Shown: piece after piece, positions 19,730 through 22,142 of the stretch | Layout: each line of letters starts with the position of its first letter | How positions within the stretch are numbered: the first letter of the stretch is position 1 | Source: CAZMJP01 sp964566895 | GTDB lineage: Bacteria > Patescibacteriota > Patescibacteriia > UBA2591 > UBA6264 | Assembly: GCA_964566895.1 (NCBI GenBank) | Contig: CAZMJP010000015.1 | Location: 1 to 22,142, forward strand | Length of the DNA: 22,142 bases | Reading direction: 5' to 3' | Position numbers and translations under genes: made by a program | The notes under the pieces: generated by a model | What the model saw: the letters and a program-made list of their open reading frames with translations, nothing else | What the model was told of the DNA's origin: nothing | Databases searched by the model: none

Positions 19730-20937
19730 TGTTTAAGCGGCTCGCCGCCTAAAATATCCAAAGCTCGATTAAGCTGGGGGTCTCGACTAAGTTCATAATC
19801 CTCTAAAGTCATTTCAACCTCGACATCCGGCAAAATTCCGTCTTCGTTAATTGACCGACCAAGCGGTGTATACCAATAAGCCACGGTCAACTTTAAAGCC
19901 GAACCGTCGGAAAAAGATTCCAACTCTTGAATTGACCCTTTACCAAAAGTCTTCTCTCCTAAAATGGTCGCTTTTTTATAATCCTGCAAAGCCCCGGCTA
20001 AAATTTCCGAAGCCGAAGCCGATCCCTGGTTAACTAAAATAACAGTTGGCAAATGTTTTAAATCTCCCCGACCTGAACCTTGATATTTTGTTTCTTTTCC
20101 TTTAGCGTCTTTGGAAATAGCCACGACTTCCTGCTCAATCCAATAACCGGCTAGATTAACCGCTGTATCCAAATAACCGCCGGGGTTATCGCGCAAATCC
20201 ACAATTAAACCATTTGGGTCAGCCTTTAAAATAACCTTGGCAACGTTTTGAAAATCGGCCCAAGTATCCTCGGAAAAATGGGAAACTTTCAAATAAGCGA
20301 TTTTATTACCCATCAATTCCCAAGAAACCGTTTTGATATCAATCACGTCGCGGATTATCTCCACCTCCCGGGTCTCGTTTTCTCCGGGCCGCCAAATAAC
20401 TAAAACTACCGGTGTACCTTTTTGACCGCGAATCAAATGAACCACCTCATCTAAACTCATATTAACAGTATCCTGACCGTCAACGCTAAAAATTTTATCT
20501 CCCGAGCGAAGACCGGCCCGAAAGGCCGGAGTATCAGGTAGAGGAGCAATTACTGTTAAGCGGTCGTCTTTAACACCAATCTCTATTCCTATCCCCTCAA
20601 AACTTCCGGACATATTTTCAAGAAACTCCTTAGCTAATTCAGGATCTAAGAAAACTGAATAAGGATCCTCCAATCCCATAACCGAACCTTTCAAAGCCCC
20701 ATAAAATAAATCTCGGTCAAGCACTGGCTGCTTAACATAATTATCTTTAGCTAACGACCAAACTTGCCAAAGGAGATTATAATTAAGGTTAGGGTCAACG
20801 GTTTTGGGAATAGATAAAAATCGCCAACTGGGAATTACCCCTCGAGGGGCCAAATCCCAACCAGCAATAATCCCAAATAAAAAAGCAACTAAAAAAATAA
20901 TTAAAAAAATAATAATAGCTTTTCTTTGGGAAATCAT
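19726..20937 (-). CDS. C-terminal processing protease (S41 family, CtpA/Prc-like)
   Basis: A 403-residue envelope serine protease. It has an N-terminal membrane anchor (about 7-25), a PDZ domain (about 111-185, containing GIGIEIG and AFRAGLRSGDKI) and an S41 catalytic domain. LIVDLRDNPGG (244-254), GSASASEILAGAL (305-317) and GEKTFGKGSIQ (327-337) place the Ser-Lys dyad at S308/K333 with Q337. I chose ATG 20937, with GGAG a few bases upstream, over the ATG at 20961, which has no ribosome site. Such proteases trim exported proteins or control wall hydrolases. It lies 38 bases after ruvB and is probably cotranscribed. Confidence 0.93.
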   Translation of the reverse strand: MISQRKAIIIFLIIFLVAFLFGIIAGWDLAPRGVIPSWRFLSIPKTVDPNLNYNLLWQVWSLAKDNYVKQPVLDRDLFYGALKGSVMGLEDPYSVFLDPELAKEFLENMSGSFEGIGIEIGVKDDRLTVIAPLPDTPAFRAGLRSGDKIFSVDGQDTVNMSLDEVVHLIRGQKGTPVVLVIWRPGENETREVEIIRDVIDIKTVSWELMGNKIAYLKVSHFSEDTWADFQNVAKVILKADPNGLIVDLRDNPGGYLDTAVNLAGYWIEQEVVAISKDAKGKETKYQGSGRGDLKHLPTVILVNQGSASASEILAGALQDYKKATILGEKTFGKGSIQELESFSDGSALKLTVAYWYTPLGRSINEDGILPDVEVEMTLEDYELSRDPQLNRALDILGGEPLKH

Positions 20938-20975
20938 TTTTACTCCGTTAGAAATTCTCATAGATTGAAATTACG

Positions 20976-21986
20976 CTATAATAATCCTTTTTTATATCCT
21001 AAATGTTTATAAGCCAGTTCTGTGGCTGTTCGACCGCGGGGGGTTCTGTTTAAAAACCCCAACTGGATTAAATAAGGTTCATAGACCTCTTCTAAAGTAT
21101 CTAGGTCCTCGCCAGTGGCCACAGCTAAAGTTTTAATACCGACCGGACCGCCGGAAAACTTTCCAATTAAAGTATTTAAAATGCGACGGTCAATAAAGTC
21201 TAAACCCGCTTGGTCAATCTCCAACATTTCCAAAGACTGAACCGCGACTTCAGGACTGATTATCTGTTGATTTTTAACCTGAGCAAAATCACGGACTCTT
21301 TTTAACAATCGATTAGCCATCCGAGGCGTGAAGCGAGAACGCTTGGCAATTTCATCAGCCGCTTGGTCCTGTATTTTAATGTTCAGGATATTAGCCGAAC
21401 GTTGGACTATTTTTTTAATATCCTCAACGCTATAGAAATCAAGTTGATGGGTAAATCCAAAACGGTCTCTCAACGGCGAAGAGAGCAAACTTGGTCGGGT
21501 GGTGGCGCCAATTAGAGTAAAGCGAGGCAAATCTAAACGTAAAATTTTAGCGCTCGGTCCTTGACCGACAACTAAATCCAAAGCGTATTCTTCCATCGCT
21601 GGATAAAGAACCTCCTCAATCGTTCTATTAATCCGGTGAAGCTCATCAATAAATAAAATACTCCCCTGCTCCAAAGAGGTTAAAATAGCGGCTAAATCCC
21701 CCACTTTCCCCAAAGCCGGGCCAGAGGTAACTTGAATTCCAACCCCCATCTCCCGAGCAATAATGTGCGAAATCGTAGTTTTTCCCAATCCGTGAGACCC
21801 GTGAAATAAGGTATGGTCTAAAGGTTCCCGTCTTTGTTTGGCGGCCTGAATAAAAATACGCAAATTAGTCTTTAATTTTTCCTGACCAACAAATTCTGAC
21901 AAAGTTCTCGGTCTTAAAGTCATATCCATCGCCCGATCTTCCGGCAATTCTTGTGGGGTGATAATATTATGGCTTTTGAATTTCAT
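20976..21986 (-). CDS. ruvB: Holliday junction branch-migration ATPase RuvB
   Basis: A 336-residue AAA+ motor that drives Holliday-junction migration with RuvA and RuvC. Motifs: Walker A GSHGLGKTT (63-71), Walker B ILFIDE (110-115), sensor 1 GATTRP (160-165), the LRDRFG arginine region (172-177), and the C-terminal winged-helix domain ending GFLNRTPRGRTATELAYKHLG. The two prolines usual in the RuvB P-loop (GPPGLGKT) are Ser-His here, though all essential Gly/Lys/Thr residues are kept. GPALGKVGDLA also differs slightly from the usual GPALEKPGDLA. No strong ribosome site is seen. Neither ruvA nor ruvC is in this window. Confidence 0.96.
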   Translation of the reverse strand: MKFKSHNIITPQELPEDRAMDMTLRPRTLSEFVGQEKLKTNLRIFIQAAKQRREPLDHTLFHGSHGLGKTTISHIIAREMGVGIQVTSGPALGKVGDLAAILTSLEQGSILFIDELHRINRTIEEVLYPAMEEYALDLVVGQGPSAKILRLDLPRFTLIGATTRPSLLSSPLRDRFGFTHQLDFYSVEDIKKIVQRSANILNIKIQDQAADEIAKRSRFTPRMANRLLKRVRDFAQVKNQQIISPEVAVQSLEMLEIDQAGLDFIDRRILNTLIGKFSGGPVGIKTLAVATGEDLDTLEEVYEPYLIQLGFLNRTPRGRTATELAYKHLGYKKGLL

Positions 21987-22011
21987 TGCTTAAGAATATT
22001 AAAACACTATA

Positions 22012-22039
22012 ATTATAACATGATAACATAGATTGACAA
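22012..22039 (-). promoter_or_regulatory. Promoter of the ruvB-protease operon
   Basis: Minus strand TTGTCA (22039-22034), 16 bases, TATAAT (22017-22012). Predicted start near 22005. A degenerate octamer-like stretch (21995-22026) overlaps the -10. Confidence 0.7.
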
Positions 22040-22050
22040 TAATAAATATT

Positions 22051-22078
22051 TTGACAATCTGTGTTAAAATACTAAAAT
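22051..22078 (+). promoter_or_regulatory. Outward promoter toward the right edge
   Basis: TTGACA (22051-22056), 16 bases, TAAAAT (22073-22078). It reads into the next locus beyond the window. TTGACAAT occurs twice, at 22033 and 22051. Confidence 0.6.
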
Positions 22079-22132
22079 ACTTTATAGAGCGATAATTTAA
22101 AATTAAGAATTCTTTCTGGCGGACGTTTAAAA

Positions 22133-22142
22133 GGGCGTGTAG
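22133..22142 (+). tRNA. Possible 5' end of a tRNA gene (only 10 bases visible)
   Basis: GGGCGTGTAG matches the first ten bases of many tRNA-Ile/Ala-type genes (acceptor strand GGGCGTG, then T8 A9 G10), about 55 bases after a plus-strand promoter. Ten bases are too few for more than a hint. Confidence 0.25.

Noticed and set aside
20938..20961. Upstream ATG for the S41 protease
   Set aside because: No ribosome site; the internal ATG at 20937 has GGAG at proper distance and begins just before the membrane anchor.

Overview
The window looks like chromosomal DNA of a candidate-phyla-radiation bacterium (Patescibacteria, most like Parcubacteria). This is inferred from AT-rich DNA in the standard code, short class III prepilins beginning FTLIE, a split O-antigen-ligase/TPR pair, a small cell-wall cluster with mraY next to ftsW, weak or absent Shine-Dalgarno sites at many starts, and many degenerate 7-8 bp repeats. 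No lineage-defining marker such as 16S rRNA is present, so the assignment is provisional.

Layout. Bases 1-5190 (all minus strand) form a type IV pilus operon. Read from a candidate promoter near 5313-5341, it encodes prepilin peptidase, a GspH/FimT-like pseudopilin, a PilV-like, a PilW-like and a PilX-like protein, and then a large membrane-anchored fibre-like protein that runs off the left edge. Bases 5387-12367 (minus) hold surface-glycan and accessory genes: a glycosyltransferase-methyltransferase-glycosyltransferase fusion, a B12-binding-type radical SAM enzyme, a decayed REP-associated (Y1) transposase between palindromes, a membrane-anchored TPR protein and an O-antigen-ligase-like protein. 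A GspG-like pilin gene (12504-12986) has its own promoter and a terminator-like hairpin. Divergent from it, on the plus strand, lie a LytR-CpsA-Psr protein, der and pth. The minus strand then carries mraY-ftsW, led by a small membrane protein, convergent with pth. The gap between pth and ftsW holds a strong candidate small RNA. rpmA (plus) diverges from the cell-wall cluster through two promoters with overlapping -35 boxes. The right end carries ruvB and a C-terminal processing protease (minus), plus an outward promoter and possibly the first bases of a tRNA at the edge.

The common theme is the cell surface: pili and their processing, a fibre-like surface protein, glycan transfer and polymerisation, wall-polymer attachment and lipid-linked peptidoglycan precursors, with a few housekeeping genes between.

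The most notable non-coding signal is the ~155-nt RNA candidate at 16466-16622 (minus). It has a consensus-like promoter and a 26-bp stem in which all five non-Watson-Crick positions are G-U only if the minus strand is transcribed. The second is a set of short-period degenerate repeats and GGTCTGACC-core palindromes that lie between genes, inside promoters and in frame within three surface-protein genes.
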